Shown here one piece after another: positions 1 through 7,520 of a stretch of DNA of 64,000 bases. Source of the stretch: Candidatus Nitrosotalea okcheonensis (lineage in GTDB: Archaea; Thermoproteota; Nitrososphaeria; Nitrososphaerales; Nitrosopumilaceae). Position numbers and translations under genes: made by a program. A model generated the notes under the pieces. That model saw only the letters and a program-made list of their open reading frames with translations, ran no database searches and had not been told where the DNA came from. Every line of letters starts with the position of its first letter. The stretch's first letter is position 1. The stretch lies in contig NZ_LT841358.1 of the NCBI RefSeq assembly GCF_900177045.1, positions 637,073 to 701,072 of the forward strand, in the 5' to 3' direction.

Positions 1-203
1 CACATTGCATCGATCCAAGCTGTATGTTCTCCAGGAGCACATACATGATCACCGCAAACTACGCTGTGACCAAAGCTTGCAGTCGATATGGTGTCAAATC
101 GAGTACTTGGAGTCAAAGCACTAGCTTGTGGAACAAATACTGCGATGACAGATGTCAAAAGCACAGATGTTGTAAACAAAAGTAATGCTATTTTGTTAGA
201 CAT
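1..203 (-). CDS. Small secreted CGDH/CAPGEH protein, copy 1 (3' end cut by window)
   Basis: The gene runs off the left edge, so only its first 67 residues are visible. It opens with MSNKIALLLFTTSVLLTSVI, a hydrophobic signal peptide, followed by a short spacer and the motif VCGDHVCAPGEHTAWID. It is a clear paralogue of the next gene (289-594): same first residues and the same CGDHxCAPGEH motif with two cysteines and two histidines. A TATA box at 224-233 lies about 26 bases upstream of the ATG, so the transcript is probably leaderless. The function is unknown. The Cys/His pattern could bind a metal or form a disulfide outside the cell; that is inference. Confidence 0.7.
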   Translation of the reverse strand, partial: MSNKIALLLFTTSVLLTSVIAVFVPQASALTPSTRFDTISTASFGHSVVCGDHVCAPGEHTAWIDAM

Positions 204-223
204 GATCTAGTTTCATTTATAGG

Positions 224-233
224 CATATAAAAG
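224..233 (-). promoter_or_regulatory. TATA box of copy 1
   Basis: The minus strand reads CTTTTATATG here, about 26 bases upstream of the ATG at 203. An identical core occurs before the second copy, so the promoter appears to have been duplicated together with the gene. Confidence 0.55.
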
Positions 234-288
234 AATTATGATGAATTTATGCATCAGATAAAAATGGTTAGTGGTTAGTCCACTGGGA

Positions 289-594
289 TTATTTTGTTCC
301 ATTCATGGTGTTTGTCGCCATGTTATGCATGACATTTCCACCACTGGGCGTATTTCCAATCATACCTGCTCTTTGTGACTGCCATAATGTATTGATCCAT
401 TGTGCATGTTCACCTGGTGCGCAAAGGTGATCACCACATACTTTGCTTATACCATGGCTTGCAGTTGTAGGAGTGTCGTTTCTTATCGAAAAGTCTCTTT
501 GGATCAGAGCGTTTGCTTGTGGTAAGCTATCTACCACTACGGATGTCATTATAACAGATACAGTAAGCAAGAGTAATGCTATTTTGTTAGACAT
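289..594 (-). CDS. Small secreted CGDH/CAPGEH protein, copy 2
   Basis: This 101-residue protein has an N-terminal signal peptide (residues 1 to about 29, MSNKIALLLLTVSVIMTSVV, with a likely cleavage site near SLPQANA). It contains the motif KVCGDHLCAPGEHAQWINTL at about 52-71 and a Met/Asn/Gly-rich tail. It is a tandem paralogue of the truncated gene to its left and shares its promoter layout. I do not recognise a characterised family. Conservation is concentrated in the CGDHxCAPGEHxxWI block, which has two Cys and two His and would suit a small metal-binding or disulfide-bonded secreted domain. The export call is firm; any role is speculation. Confidence 0.75.
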   Translation of the reverse strand: MSNKIALLLLTVSVIMTSVVVDSLPQANALIQRDFSIRNDTPTTASHGISKVCGDHLCAPGEHAQWINTLWQSQRAGMIGNTPSGGNVMHNMATNTMNGTK

Positions 595-614
595 CGTTGT
601 CGATTCGTTTATGG

Positions 615-624
615 CATATAAAAG
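615..624 (-). promoter_or_regulatory. TATA box of copy 2
   Basis: CTTTTATATG on the minus strand, centred about 26 bases upstream of the ATG at 594. Flanking bases resemble the promoter at 224-233, consistent with a tandem duplication of promoter plus gene. Confidence 0.55.
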
Positions 625-720
625 ATTTATGAATCAAGGTCCTGTCGGGTTATCAAGACCTGCCATAAATAATTAATACTGACTTTACAATATTTCATTG
701 ATAAACAGGGAGATGGTATA

Positions 721-1887
721 ATGACAATAAAGTCGGTAAAGCAGATTCACACATTTCCTGATGAAATCCAGTCCATGATGGAAACATTCAAGGACATGGT
801 AAATTATTGCATAAGAATAGGGATATCTGAAAACATATCAAACCTGAATAAATTCTCGTCATTGCACTACAAGGATTTGTCCCAATTCAATATACAATCC
901 TACTACAAACTTACTGCCATGTCTCAGGCAATGGGCAGGCTAGCACAGAGGAAAAAGGCACTGAAAAATGGCAAGACAGTAAAATCACCATACATCTCAA
1001 AACCATATCTGGTCTCATGCTATGGTTTTAAAATAACAGGCATGTTGCTTTCATTTCCAATGTACCATGGTGACAAGTTCTTGGTCAAACTAAATGAGTA
1101 CACCATGTCACAATTGGAAAATGCAGAACCAAGGTCATTTGTGATAACACCTGATTCAGTATCAATCTCAGTAAGAAAACAAGTAGAGCAAATCATTCCA
1201 GAAAACGTGATTGGGATAGACAGGAACCTCAGAAACATCACAATATCAACTCCAAATCAAACTGTAATGTACAAGACTAGCAAGTTATTATCGATAAAGG
1301 AAAACACATCTCATGTGATATCATCTTTTAAAAGATTTGACGTAAGAAAAAAGAAACATTTCCAGAAAAGATTGGGCAACAGGCGTGCAAGACGTATACA
1401 GCAACACCTGCACAAGATATCAAAGGATATCATATCAAGGGCGGTACAATCAAAGTCAATGATAGTATTAGAAGATATCAAGTGCATCAGAAAATTATAC
1501 AGAAAAGGAAACGGTCAGGGAACAAAATACAGAAGGAAATTAAACTCATGGTCGTTCTATGAACTGCAAAGACAGATACAATACAAGGCAGAATGGGAAG
1601 GAATTCCTGTTGGTTTCATAGATCCTAAACGCACAAGCCAACTCTGTCCAATATGCGGAGGCAAACTCCAAGAGGACAGGTTTCACAGACGAAAATTGTT
1701 GTGCATTAATTGTAAGAAATCAATAGACAGGGATGTAGTTGCATCCATGAACATATCTTACAAGGGGTGGAGTAGGTTTTGCCATCCTAGAGGGCTTTCA
1801 GTTGAAGTGGTGAACGGGAATCTGGAAAACTTTCGGCCAGTAATCCTGCAAGTAGATGGAAGCAAGTTGGTTGAGACTCGAAAATGA
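721..1887 (+). CDS. tnpB: TnpB-family RNA-guided nuclease of a solitary IS200/IS605-type element
   Basis: The 388-residue protein has all marks of an active TnpB. The RuvC residues are D167 (in IGIDRN), E251 (in MIVLEDIK) and D338 (in SIDRDVVASMNI). A zinc ribbon is formed by C309, C312, C328 and C331. The N-terminal part matches the usual helical TnpB region and the length is typical. There is no tnpA transposase nearby, so this is a lone tnpB copy. A right-end hairpin follows at 1929-1950, and the 3' end of the reading frame should encode the guide (omega) RNA. TnpB proteins cut DNA guided by RNA from their own 3' region. The frame appears intact, so it may be functional. Confidence 0.9.
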   Translation: MTIKSVKQIHTFPDEIQSMMETFKDMVNYCIRIGISENISNLNKFSSLHYKDLSQFNIQSYYKLTAMSQAMGRLAQRKKALKNGKTVKSPYISKPYLVSCYGFKITGMLLSFPMYHGDKFLVKLNEYTMSQLENAEPRSFVITPDSVSISVRKQVEQIIPENVIGIDRNLRNITISTPNQTVMYKTSKLLSIKENTSHVISSFKRFDVRKKKHFQKRLGNRRARRIQQHLHKISKDIISRAVQSKSMIVLEDIKCIRKLYRKGNGQGTKYRRKLNSWSFYELQRQIQYKAEWEGIPVGFIDPKRTSQLCPICGGKLQEDRFHRRKLLCINCKKSIDRDVVASMNISYKGWSRFCHPRGLSVEVVNGNLENFRPVILQVDGSKLVETRK

Positions 1888-1955
1888 TCAAGATCTCGAT
1901 AATCCGACAGAACCTGAATCAAAGTTTAGTGTGAAGCCTTCAATTCACACAGAAG
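1760..1955 (+). ncRNA. Candidate omega (reRNA) guide RNA scaffold
   Basis: In TnpB elements the guide RNA scaffold overlaps the 3' end of tnpB and runs to the right end of the element. Here that would cover roughly the last 130 bases of the gene and the short hairpin beyond it. The start is a guess and I cannot fold the RNA. The guide would be whatever sequence directly follows the right end, that is, the start of the neighbouring redoxin locus. Confidence 0.35.
1929..1950 (+). repeat. Right-end hairpin of the TnpB element
   Basis: A perfect 7-bp inverted repeat (GTGTGAA at 1929-1935, TTCACAC at 1944-1950) encloses an 8-base loop. It lies 42 bases after the tnpB stop codon. Subterminal imperfect hairpins near the ends are typical of IS200/IS605-family elements, so this probably marks the right end. 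No convincing left-end partner was seen upstream of 721. Confidence 0.55.
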
Positions 1956-1990
1956 AAACAGATATCAATAATTCACAAGATGTGTTTGAC

Positions 1991-2653
1991 ATGACAGTGC
2001 AAATAGGCGCAAAAGCTCCAAATCTCCAAGTATCAGAATGGATCCAAGGATTGCCAACTAACATTGACAAGGAAAAAGACAATGTAATTCTAATTGAGGT
2101 GTTTCAAGTCAATTGTCCGGGCTGTTTCATGTATGGCATTCCGCAAGCAATTAACATTTATCAAAAATACAGAAAGGAAGGAGTTACAGTTCTTGGAATA
2201 GCAACCGCATTTGAGGATTTTGATAAAAACACGGTGGAGAATCTGAGATTGTTGCTTACAGAGGGAAAGACAATAGGTGAGACATTAAAGGCGTTGGGAC
2301 AATACGGTCAACTAGTAGATGGAAACAAGATTCCATACAAGATTCCATTTCCAGTGGCAATGGACTTGCTCAAAAAAGAGGATGGGCCAATCAGTCAATC
2401 CAGAATAAATGAAATAATCCAGGCAAACGTCCCAGGCTACGAGTCATATAGTGAAGGTCAGAAATTAGAAATAATTGAACGGGTAAAACAATATTTAAAG
2501 AGCAAGGAATATTCTGCTCATACCTTTGACGAATTTGCACTGCGTGGTACACCATCAACAATATTGATTGACAAAAAAGGAGTATTGCGAGACGTTGCAT
2601 TTGGAACTAATGACTTTCTAGAAGAGAACATCAAAAAATTATTGAGTGAATAA
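1991..2653 (+). CDS. Thioredoxin-like redoxin (AhpC/TSA-type)
   Basis: From the ATG at 1991 the product is 220 residues and begins MTVQIGAKAPNLQVSEWIQG, a normal redoxin N-terminus. It carries VFQVNCPGCFMYGIP, a CxxC redox motif after the first beta strand, and near the C-terminus RGTPSTILIDKKG, the cis-proline loop of the thioredoxin fold. An insert of about 90 residues separates these. The frame is open 45 codons further upstream, but that stretch is the tail of the TnpB element in another frame, so I rejected the longer start. Probable role: thiol-disulfide exchange or peroxide reduction. The element's insertion just upstream may have replaced the native promoter. Confidence 0.75.
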   Translation: MTVQIGAKAPNLQVSEWIQGLPTNIDKEKDNVILIEVFQVNCPGCFMYGIPQAINIYQKYRKEGVTVLGIATAFEDFDKNTVENLRLLLTEGKTIGETLKALGQYGQLVDGNKIPYKIPFPVAMDLLKKEDGPISQSRINEIIQANVPGYESYSEGQKLEIIERVKQYLKSKEYSAHTFDEFALRGTPSTILIDKKGVLRDVAFGTNDFLEENIKKLLSE

Positions 2654-2686
2654 CTTTCGTTAATTTGGAATGGCAGTTGTTTTTAC

Positions 2687-3688
2687 ATGTACACATCCTT
2701 TGATGGAACAACATTTGATAAGATAATTACGTTACTCAAATCGCACCACTCAGAATTTGTATCCGGAGAAAAACTTGGCAGGATGTTATCATTAAGCAGG
2801 ACTGCAATTTGGAAGAATATCAAAAAGCTACAATCACTCGGATACAAAATAGAATCAAAACCAAAAATAGGATATAGACTGCATGCAAACACCGGTCTTT
2901 TCTTACCATGGGAAATCACAGATGGACTGCAGACAGACATTATAGGTAAGAAAATATATTATTTTGATAAAATTGATTCGACCCAGAATTTTGCACTGGA
3001 TCTTACTCAAAGGCCCCATGAAAACGGCTCGGTTGTCATAGCACAAAGACAAACCCAAGGAAGAGGCAGACTAGATCGAAGATGGATTTCACCAAAGGGA
3101 GGCATATGGATGTCCATACTTTTGAGGCCAAACTTTGAGCCGTCATATGCATCACTATTTCCCATGCTAACATCCTTGGCTCTTGCAGTTTCGATTGAAG
3201 AGATTTTAAAGATAAAAACAGAGCTGAAATGGCCAAATGACCTTACCCTAAAGGGAAAAAAAGTTGCAGGCATACTAATTGATGCGTCCATAGAATCAAA
3301 CAAGATAGATTACATCATAATAGGAGTAGGGATTAATTTTAAAATCAAGCCGGATATAGTGACAAAATCAATCAAGAATAATAAAAGAAATTATGGCATT
3401 ACAACCTTGATAAAAAAGAATCAAAAGGGTAATCCTGTAGAACTCATACAGCAATTCCTGTTTGAGCTTGAGCAGAATTATAACAAAGTTGTATCAGATT
3501 CCACTGGACAAATTAGAAAAGAATGGGTCAAGAGATCATCCACAATTGGAAAAAATATTACTACAACAACAACCACTGGAATTCTAAAAGGCAAAGCATT
3601 AGGAATAGACAAGACAGGTGCATTACTCTTATCAAACAGGGGTAAAATACAGCGTCTTCTAGCCGGCGATATCATTTACAAAAACTAG
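2687..3688 (+). CDS. birA: Biotin-protein ligase with N-terminal HTH (BirA)
   Basis: This 333-residue protein attaches biotin, through biotinyl-AMP, to a lysine of a carboxylase carrier subunit. Residues 10-65 form a winged helix (SGEKLGRMLSLSRTAIWKNI), as in bifunctional BirA repressors. The catalytic domain has QGRGRLDRRW (about 124-133, nucleotide and biotin binding), KWPNDL (181-186) and KKVAGILID (191-199). A C-terminal SH3-like domain follows. In these archaea the target is probably the acetyl/propionyl-CoA carboxylase of CO2 fixation, which is family knowledge. The DNA-binding domain suggests self-regulation. The gene stands alone, 33 bases after the redoxin gene. Confidence 0.92.
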   Translation: MYTSFDGTTFDKIITLLKSHHSEFVSGEKLGRMLSLSRTAIWKNIKKLQSLGYKIESKPKIGYRLHANTGLFLPWEITDGLQTDIIGKKIYYFDKIDSTQNFALDLTQRPHENGSVVIAQRQTQGRGRLDRRWISPKGGIWMSILLRPNFEPSYASLFPMLTSLALAVSIEEILKIKTELKWPNDLTLKGKKVAGILIDASIESNKIDYIIIGVGINFKIKPDIVTKSIKNNKRNYGITTLIKKNQKGNPVELIQQFLFELEQNYNKVVSDSTGQIRKEWVKRSSTIGKNITTTTTTGILKGKALGIDKTGALLLSNRGKIQRLLAGDIIYKN

Positions 3689-3706
3689 ACAAACTTTTGG
3701 GGAATT

Positions 3707-3820
3707 TTACTTGTGAGTGATCAAAATAAGACTGGTGCCTATGAGAATACCCGCCATTATCTCCATCCAATGTGGAAAGAATAGTCGTCGTAGAAGGGTT
3801 TCGCCAACTCCTTGTTTCAT
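3707..3820 (-). CDS. 37-residue single-span membrane peptide
   Basis: The minus strand encodes a short protein starting MKQGVGETLLRRLFFPHWME and continuing into a hydrophobic helix (IMAGILIGTSLILI) that ends THK. An amphipathic or basic N-terminus followed by one membrane segment is typical of small membrane proteins. A TATA-like CTATTATAAT lies about 25 bases upstream of the ATG, supporting a leaderless transcript. It fills the gap between birA and the agmatinase gene, on the opposite strand to both. The role is unknown; it might be a small subunit of a membrane complex. Confidence 0.5.
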   Translation of the reverse strand: MKQGVGETLLRRLFFPHWMEIMAGILIGTSLILITHK

Positions 3821-3973
3821 AGTACAACGGTTTGAGATTCATTATAATAGTGTTTTATCAGCTCTGAGCATTAAAATTCAGCTGACTTGCTTATTTTATT
3901 GACAGGTAAGATCTAGAGATTAGATCACTTTGCCAACCTAATGAATTTTTAATAATCACAAGATCCCAACAAT

Positions 3974-4816
3974 ATGATGAATATTTGTTGGGCAAACACA
4001 GACAGTTTTGATGAGGCAGAAATTGTAATAGTCGGAATTCCTGACGAATCAAAGTCTCACGCACTTCGAAAGGGAACATCTGATGCACCACATAAGATAA
4101 GAGAAATTTCATCAATAAGAGACACCTATAAACGCGGAGACGATGTATCTATGGGCTTGCCGCTAGATGGAATTGTCAAGAAAGTTTACGATTATGGAAA
4201 CATAGAACGCAGTCAGATAGAACATACAATAAACAAGATTATTTCAAATTCCAAGATCCCAATATCAATCGGAGGAGACCATTCAATATCAATTGAAATA
4301 ATCAAGTCAGTCTCAAAAAAATATGGCCCGCTATCGTTAGTATACTTTGACGCACATCCTGATTTTATCAGTTCTATTCACGGGTATTATGGATCTGTGT
4401 TTTATGACGTCTTGCCATACATTGATGTGGATACAAGTATTCAGATAGGAATCAGGACTCCAGAAAAGGAAGAGATAGACAACATCAAAAAATATGGCCT
4501 CAAAGTCATCACACCGTTTGACATAATTCGTGATGGGATACAAAAAACTGAAGAAACAATTCTAAATAAAATAGGTAGGAATGTGTATGTATCACTTGAC
4601 ATGGATGTAATCGACCCAGCATTTGCGCCAGGGGTCTCTGTTCCGGTTCCCCTAGGCCTTGGGAATACCGAAGTGGCTCTTCTTCTCAAATCTATTGCAA
4701 AAAGAGGCATGTGTGGAATGGATCTAATGGAAGTATGTCCAAACTATGACATCAAAGACAGGACATCACATCTTGCATCAAGAATTATTGGAGAATTAAT
4801 ATCATCCACGATATAA
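3974..4816 (+). CDS. speB: Agmatinase/arginase-family (ureohydrolase) enzyme
   Basis: This 280-residue protein carries the complete di-manganese site of ureohydrolases: GGDHS (100-104), DAHPD (126-130) and SLDMDVIDPAFAPG (207-220), giving ligands H103, D126, H128, D130, D209 and D211. The family hydrolyses a guanidino group to urea, most often agmatine to putrescine in archaea. Substrate cannot be settled by eye; guanidinobutyrate and guanidine are alternatives. A TATA-like TTTTTAATA about 25 bases before the ATG implies a leaderless mRNA. The DUF2203 gene follows 44 bases later. Confidence 0.88.
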   Translation: MMNICWANTDSFDEAEIVIVGIPDESKSHALRKGTSDAPHKIREISSIRDTYKRGDDVSMGLPLDGIVKKVYDYGNIERSQIEHTINKIISNSKIPISIGGDHSISIEIIKSVSKKYGPLSLVYFDAHPDFISSIHGYYGSVFYDVLPYIDVDTSIQIGIRTPEKEEIDNIKKYGLKVITPFDIIRDGIQKTEETILNKIGRNVYVSLDMDVIDPAFAPGVSVPVPLGLGNTEVALLLKSIAKRGMCGMDLMEVCPNYDIKDRTSHLASRIIGELISSTI

Positions 4817-4860
4817 CATCACGCCAATACTTTTAACTGCCACATAATTGTTAAAAAATA

Positions 4861-5265
4861 ATGTTTTCCCATTTTACATTAGATCAAGCAAACAAAATAC
4901 TTCCATCAATCATAGAAAAATTCGACAGAGTAGTAAGCATGAAAGATCAAGTGATTAAAATCCAATCAGATTTGGAGTCAAACCCAAAATACATGACAAA
5001 TTTTAAGGATTACATCATAAAAAAGCAAGAGCTTAATTCTGCAATAACTGGTTTTTACAAATCAATTGAAGATCTAGAGGCAACTGGCGTATCAATCAAA
5101 AGCATTGATCAGGGACTGATGGATTTTCCATCTCTTATGTTCAATGAAGAAATATGGCTTTGTTGGAAACGTGGAGAGACCGAAATAAAATTCTGGCATG
5201 GAAAGGAGGAAGGGTTCAATGGAAGAAAACCCATAGAGAGTATAGATTTGGAAAAACTACGGTAG
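4861..5265 (+). CDS. DUF2203-family protein
   Basis: A 134-residue protein beginning MFSHFTLDQANKILPSIIEK, the usual DUF2203 opening. The family's C-terminal signature is present as EIWLCWKRGETEIKFWHGKE and GFNGRKPI. The middle is helical and probably coiled-coil. No biochemical function is known for the family. It lies between the ureohydrolase and the prenyltransferase genes on the same strand, so it may be co-transcribed, though the 44-base gap upstream leaves room for its own promoter. Confidence 0.85.
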   Translation: MFSHFTLDQANKILPSIIEKFDRVVSMKDQVIKIQSDLESNPKYMTNFKDYIIKKQELNSAITGFYKSIEDLEATGVSIKSIDQGLMDFPSLMFNEEIWLCWKRGETEIKFWHGKEEGFNGRKPIESIDLEKLR

Positions 5266-5310
5266 AGCAACCAAGCATATATCAAAATAATCCAATTTTT
5301 CAACAATATT

Positions 5311-6213
5311 ATGCTAAAGGTGTGGCTACGAGCTGTTAGGATAAGATTCCTTCTTGCATCAATCATCTCAGTCTGTCTTGGTCTTGCAATAAACAGCTGG
5401 CAAAACAAGACAATCGATATTGGATTTGCAGTACTTACATTTGTAGGAGTGACAGCATTACATGCAAGTGTGGATTTACTCAATGATTACTGGGACTATA
5501 AGAGACAGATAGACACAGATACCAAAAGAACAAAGTTCAGCGGCGGGACAGGAGTTTTGCCAGAAGGATTGCTCAAGCCAGAACAGGTGTACCGTGCAGG
5601 AGTACTCATGTTGGTACTGGGTTCTGCGGTGGGGGCATTTTTCATATTTGAGAGGGGAATAACAATAGCAGTAATCCTAGGATTTGCAATTGTTTCCATT
5701 TATTTTTATTCAACAAGAATAGTGGATTCTGGCCTAGGTGAAGTCTTTGTAGCAATAAAGGGTTGCATGATAGTGCTTGGTACATATTTTGTCCAGAGTT
5801 CACATATAACAATAGAACCAGTCATTGCAGGAATTATTTCAGGAATATTATCATCAACAGTCCTCTTTGTGAATTCATTTCCGGACTTTGATGCCGACAA
5901 GAAACATGGTAGAAAGACGCTGGTCATAATACTTGGAAAACAAAAAGCTGCAACAGTAATCTGGATTTTTCCAATCATCATTTATGGGATTATATTAGTA
6001 TCAACAATATCAGGAATATTTCCGTTCATAACCCTCATCACTCTGGCAACAATACCCATGGCAATAAGATCAGGCAAATCATTGATAAAAAATTATGAAA
6101 ATGTAGATGAACTTGTTCCAGTGATGCAAGGATTTGTCACATACAGTAGAATAACAGGAGCACTGTTTGTTATTTCATTTTTAATTGGCATTTTGTTAAA
6201 GATTCCACAGTAG
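5311..6213 (+). CDS. UbiA-superfamily polyprenyltransferase (MenA-like)
   Basis: This 300-residue protein has about eight membrane segments and both Asp-rich motifs of UbiA prenyltransferases: NDYWDYKRQIDTD (58-70) and FPDFDADKKHGRKTL. The spacing of the first motif resembles MenA, which prenylates dihydroxynaphthoate in menaquinone synthesis. Thaumarchaeota make menaquinones, so a quinone role is reasonable, but other UbiA enzymes attach geranylgeranyl groups to lipids or haem. Substrate is unresolved. It acts in the cytoplasmic membrane. Confidence 0.85.
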   Translation: MLKVWLRAVRIRFLLASIISVCLGLAINSWQNKTIDIGFAVLTFVGVTALHASVDLLNDYWDYKRQIDTDTKRTKFSGGTGVLPEGLLKPEQVYRAGVLMLVLGSAVGAFFIFERGITIAVILGFAIVSIYFYSTRIVDSGLGEVFVAIKGCMIVLGTYFVQSSHITIEPVIAGIISGILSSTVLFVNSFPDFDADKKHGRKTLVIILGKQKAATVIWIFPIIIYGIILVSTISGIFPFITLITLATIPMAIRSGKSLIKNYENVDELVPVMQGFVTYSRITGALFVISFLIGILLKIPQ

Positions 6214-6246
6214 GATTAAATCGTCCACGTTCTAATCCAAGTTTAC

Positions 6247-7347
6247 ATGATTTCAGGTTTTGCAACACCGGAAGGCACTGCAGGTTTTGCAAAAAGACAG
6301 TCAAAAGTATCAAAAAATCATTTCAGGCAATTTATTGGTCTCATGTTATCATCTGTCGGCATTGGTACATATCTTGGCAACCCAGACAATGCTACGGATA
6401 ACATGGTCTCAGATGCCATAAAAACATCTGTCAAATCAGGTATCAACGTAATCGACACTGCAATTAACTACAGAGCACAAAAAGCAGAGAGGTCTGTTGG
6501 AAAAGCAATTGCAGAACTCATACAATCAGGAGAAGCAAAAAGGGATGAGATCTTCATCAGCACAAAAAACGGGTACGTTACAAACGATGGAGACATTAAT
6601 GAAGATTTTTGGACCAACATACAAAATACGCTTGTAAAGCCAGGTGTGATAAAATCAGGAGACATCTCATCGGGATATCATTGTATGACAGTACCATACC
6701 TGCAAGACCAGTTAAATCGCAGCATGAAAAACATTGGACTTGATTGCATAGACCTTATGTACATACATAATGCTGCAGAAGGCCAACTCCAAGACATTTC
6801 AAAAGAAGAGTTTACAAAAAAACTAGAAGATGTTTTTGAGTTTTATGAAAACCAGAGAAAGAATGGTTCGATAAGATATTACGGAATGGCCACGTGGGAA
6901 TGTTTTAGAGTCCCAGATAACCATCCACAATATCTTTCAATTTTCGACATTACAAAAATAGCAAAACAAGTTGGCGGACAGGATAATGGATTCAGGTTCA
7001 TCCAGCTACCATACAACATGTATCTTGATCAAGCTTTAATTCTAAAAAACCAGAACTCTAACCAGCATACCATACTAGAGTCATGCATACAACTTGGCAT
7101 AGGAGTGTTTGCGAGTGTTCCTCTGATGCAAGCCAAATTGCTTGCACCAAATGTTTTACCAGAGTTTGGCAACATGTCAAAAGCATCACACAGAGCAATG
7201 CAATTTGTCAGGTCTACGCCTGGAATTATTTCTCCTCTAGTAGGACAGAAATCACGAGAACATGTACAAGAAAATCTTGATTTCATGGCAACGCCAGTTT
7301 TAAGCGAGACAGAGTTTTCAGATTTGGTAAAAAAGTTGTCATCATAA
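6247..7347 (+). CDS. Aldo/keto reductase family protein
   Basis: A 366-residue protein with the aldo/keto reductase barrel. The catalytic region GINVIDTAINYRAQKAERSV (Asp and Tyr) follows beta strand 2, and later come FISTKNGYV (Lys), LDCIDLMYIHNAAEG (His) and RYYGMATWECF. The C-terminal half is longer than usual (RFIQLPYNMYLDQALI, then a helical tail with VRSTPGIISPLVGQKSREHV). The family reduces carbonyls with NADPH. No substrate can be given; neighbours do not form an obvious pathway. Confidence 0.85.
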   Translation: MISGFATPEGTAGFAKRQSKVSKNHFRQFIGLMLSSVGIGTYLGNPDNATDNMVSDAIKTSVKSGINVIDTAINYRAQKAERSVGKAIAELIQSGEAKRDEIFISTKNGYVTNDGDINEDFWTNIQNTLVKPGVIKSGDISSGYHCMTVPYLQDQLNRSMKNIGLDCIDLMYIHNAAEGQLQDISKEEFTKKLEDVFEFYENQRKNGSIRYYGMATWECFRVPDNHPQYLSIFDITKIAKQVGGQDNGFRFIQLPYNMYLDQALILKNQNSNQHTILESCIQLGIGVFASVPLMQAKLLAPNVLPEFGNMSKASHRAMQFVRSTPGIISPLVGQKSREHVQENLDFMATPVLSETEFSDLVKKLSS

Positions 7348-7520
7348 TTGCAAGCATGCTTGGACAAAATCATACCTTAAACAAACTATAGATTCAAAAC
7401 TAGTCTAGTATTTCATAAAATACAAGATAGGCATTCTGTTTTTGAACCCTAAATACAATTGGGAAGAATATGGTATATTTTATAAGATCTTGTTATTCAT
7501 CACAGCACGAAGAGAAAAAA

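Noticed and set aside
443-676. 77-residue plus-strand frame near the left edge
   Set aside because: It is antisense to the secreted CGDH/CAPGEH gene and crosses its promoter; composition is not gene-like.
600-720. Left end of the TnpB element
   Set aside because: Only a weak 5-bp stem (AGGTC/GACCT near 636-662) was found; not enough to mark an end.
1856-1990. 45-codon N-terminal extension of the redoxin
   Set aside because: The stretch lies inside the TnpB element's 3' end and right-end hairpin; the ATG at 1991 gives a normal redoxin N-terminus.
3717-3902. 61-residue plus-strand frame after birA
   Set aside because: The opposite strand has a better small gene with a promoter and a membrane helix; this frame looks like its shadow.
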